Below are positions 62,815-64,000 of a DNA stretch of 64,000 nt, piece by piece (position 1 is the first letter of the stretch; each line of letters opens with the position of its first letter). The notes beneath the pieces are model-generated. The model saw nothing but the letters and a program-made list of their open reading frames with translations. It did not search any database and was not told the origin of the DNA. The DNA is from Chitinophaga sancti (GTDB lineage: Bacteria > Bacteroidota > Bacteroidia > Chitinophagales > Chitinophagaceae). Location: contig NZ_CP139247.1 of the NCBI RefSeq assembly GCF_034087045.1, positions 4,614,001 to 4,678,000 on the forward strand. Direction: 5' to 3'. The position numbers and the translations under genes were made by a program.

Positions 62815-63768
62815 ATGAATCGTATCATCACCTTCACTTTTAATCCGGCAATTGACAAAAGTACCACTATTAACCACCTGGTACCTGAAAAGAAACTGGC
62901 CTGTTCACCGCCTGTATTTGAGCCGGGTGGGGGAGGCGTAAATATTGCGAGGGCTATCAGGAACCTGGGTGGCCATGCTACCGCCGTTTATCTTTCCGGT
63001 GGGTATACCGGCCGTTTTTTTTCTTCTTTGATCGAAAAGGAACACCTGGATGCTATCAATGTTACCATCAGTGGCAAAACAAGGGAGAACCTCGTGGTAA
63101 TGGATGTGTCTACTAATCAGCAATACCGCTTCGGTATGCCAGGACCCACTGTCAGTGAAAAAGAATGGCAGCCCTGTCTTGAAATAATAGGTAAATGTGC
63201 AGCAGATGATTTTATCGTGGTAAGCGGTAGTTTGCCTCCCGGCATGCCGCCTGAAGTAATGGGAGAGATTGCCGGCATAGTTAAAAAAAGGAGAGCAAAA
63301 TTAATAGTAGATATATCAGGTGAGGCGCTGGTAAGTGCGCTGAAAGAAGGCGTATATCTTATCAAACCCAATCTCAACGAACTGGGATTGTTAATAGGCA
63401 ATTCTCGCCTTACAGAACAGGATGTGTATATGGCTTCCAGGCAAATCATTAACAGAGGCCAGAGCGCGGCTGTAGTGGTATCATTGGGTGCTGCCGGTGC
63501 TATACTGGTTACAAAAGATGAGCAGGTCATGATTCCTGCTCCGCTCGTGAAATCAGTGAGTACCGTAGGGGCTGGCGATGCAATGCTTGCAGGTATTGTA
63601 TATAAACTTTCAAAAGGTGCGGGATTTTTAGGCGCTGTACGGTATGGCATTGCCTGCGGAACGGCAGCCACACTGCACCCCGGAACGGCTTTGTGCCAGC
63701 CGGAAGATGTAGAGAAATTATTTCAGCAGGTATTGAACAATGCTACGGTGACCATGGCTGCATGGTGA
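62815..63768 (+). CDS. pfkB: 6-phosphofructokinase II, PfkB family
   Basis: A 317-residue ribokinase-fold kinase phosphorylating fructose 6-phosphate (or a related sugar phosphate). It follows E. coli PfkB closely: FNPAIDKST, PVFEPGGGGVNIARAI, VVSGSLPPGMPPE, KPNLNEL and the catalytic GAGDAMLAGI near the end. Ten bases after the L,D-transpeptidase stop. A USP-PfkB-Hsp20 combination is also a core of the mycobacterial DosR regulon (Rv2028c-Rv2031c), which suggests a shared survival programme; that is a parallel, not homology of the locus. Confidence 0.92.
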   Translation: MNRIITFTFNPAIDKSTTINHLVPEKKLACSPPVFEPGGGGVNIARAIRNLGGHATAVYLSGGYTGRFFSSLIEKEHLDAINVTISGKTRENLVVMDVSTNQQYRFGMPGPTVSEKEWQPCLEIIGKCAADDFIVVSGSLPPGMPPEVMGEIAGIVKKRRAKLIVDISGEALVSALKEGVYLIKPNLNELGLLIGNSRLTEQDVYMASRQIINRGQSAAVVVSLGAAGAILVTKDEQVMIPAPLVKSVSTVGAGDAMLAGIVYKLSKGAGFLGAVRYGIACGTAATLHPGTALCQPEDVEKLFQQVLNNATVTMAAW

Positions 63769-63770
63769 TG

Positions 63771-63836
63771 GAAATCACTATTTTTCGTACTTCGGATCAT
63801 TGTTTCCAGTGCCAGACAAGATGTAATTTCATATCG
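63771..63836 (+). promoter_or_regulatory. Duplicated hsp20 upstream region, copy 2
   Basis: Gap-free match to 1-66 (51 of 66 identical by eye), starting 2 bases after the pfkB stop. Copy 2 lies 24 bases farther from its hsp20 start than copy 1. Its presence suggests hsp20 has its own promoter as well as read-through from pfkB. Confidence 0.55.
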
Positions 63837-63910
63837 TAAACGACCCTGAAAATTTAGAAACTATAATAATCCCAATATTCTTCACAATTTTTAAAAATAA
63901 GGAGGTAACT

Positions 63911-64000
63911 ATGTCTAAAGAATTAACTAAGGCAACTTCCATCCTGCCATCCGTATTCGATGATTATTTTAAACCCTGGAAGGATTTCTTTGATTTTAAT
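63911..64000 (+). CDS. hsp20: Small heat shock protein Hsp20, cut by window end
   Basis: Only 30 residues are inside the window: MSKELTKATSILPSVFDDYF then KPWKDFFDFN. They match the start of the hsp20 at 117 closely (MSKELTKAAPVVPAVFNEYI, KPWIDFFDFN). AAGGAGGT at 63899-63906 is the ribosome-binding site, at the same spacing. The gene follows pfkB by 142 bases. It is a clear recent duplicate of the gene at the left end. Confidence 0.9.
   Translation, partial: MSKELTKATSILPSVFDDYFKPWKDFFDFN

Noticed and set aside
63117..63671. 184-codon minus-strand reading inside pfkB
   Set aside because: Mirror frame of a clear PfkB gene; Ser/Pro/Thr-rich with no motif.
1..64000. CRISPR array, prophage, integron or replication origin
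   Set aside because: No regularly spaced repeats, Cas, phage structural, integrase or DnaA-box cluster were seen.

Overview
The window looks like a chromosomal segment of a Chitinophaga-like bacterium (phylum Bacteroidota). The reasons are the many TonB-dependent receptors with carboxypeptidase-like N-terminal domains, a SusC/SusD remnant, Bacteroidota-type promoters (TTTG, about 19 bases, TAnnTTTG; clearest before tRNA-Cys at 19186-19216), weak or absent Shine-Dalgarno sequences at most genes, and moderate, AT-leaning base composition. No rRNA, CRISPR array, intact insertion sequence or prophage was seen.

Layout. 1-24 kb is mixed housekeeping and envelope: an hsp20 gene, a LysR regulator with a divergent target, a thioredoxin/ApbE/DUF4266/DUF3570 operon, AraC regulator, cupin, secreted adenosine deaminase-like enzyme, MacB-like permease, phosphopantetheinyl transferase, nucleoside phosphorylase, tRNA-Cys, an ECF sigma factor with a membrane partner, and two large receptors. 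23.9-34.2 kb is a probable zinc-limitation regulon: a Fur-family regulator, a seven-gene operon (alkaline phosphatase, MerC-like protein, an overlapping 52-residue membrane peptide, ABC ATPase, permease, small secreted protein, COG0523 GTPase) and a second operon (receptor, lipoprotein, outer-membrane protein). Dyads of the form TTGCAAC-N3-GTTGCAA sit over the promoters of both operons and before the regulator gene. Two decayed receptor fragments flank the second operon. 36.3-40.8 kb is a fucose locus (GH29 fucosidase, mutarotase, AraC regulator, aldose dehydrogenase) whose SusC/SusD pair has collapsed into one fused remnant.

42.7-64 kb is the most striking part, a dense stress island: five intact universal stress proteins plus a broken one, two three-BON-domain proteins, two response regulators that fuse a receiver to a Crp/Fnr-type DNA-binding protein, a soluble PAS histidine kinase whose PAS domain carries a His where FixL binds heme, a fatty acid desaturase, PNPOx-like protein, site-2 protease fusion, deacetylase, alcohol dehydrogenase, L,D-transpeptidase, PfkB and Hsp20. 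Four intergenic sites fit TGA(T/C)-N4-(A/G)TCA, the FixK/FNR operator. I infer a low-oxygen or dormancy regulon, comparable in content to the mycobacterial DosR regulon, in which a FixL-like kinase would signal directly to a FixJ-FixK-like fused regulator. That circuit is a hypothesis from sequence only.
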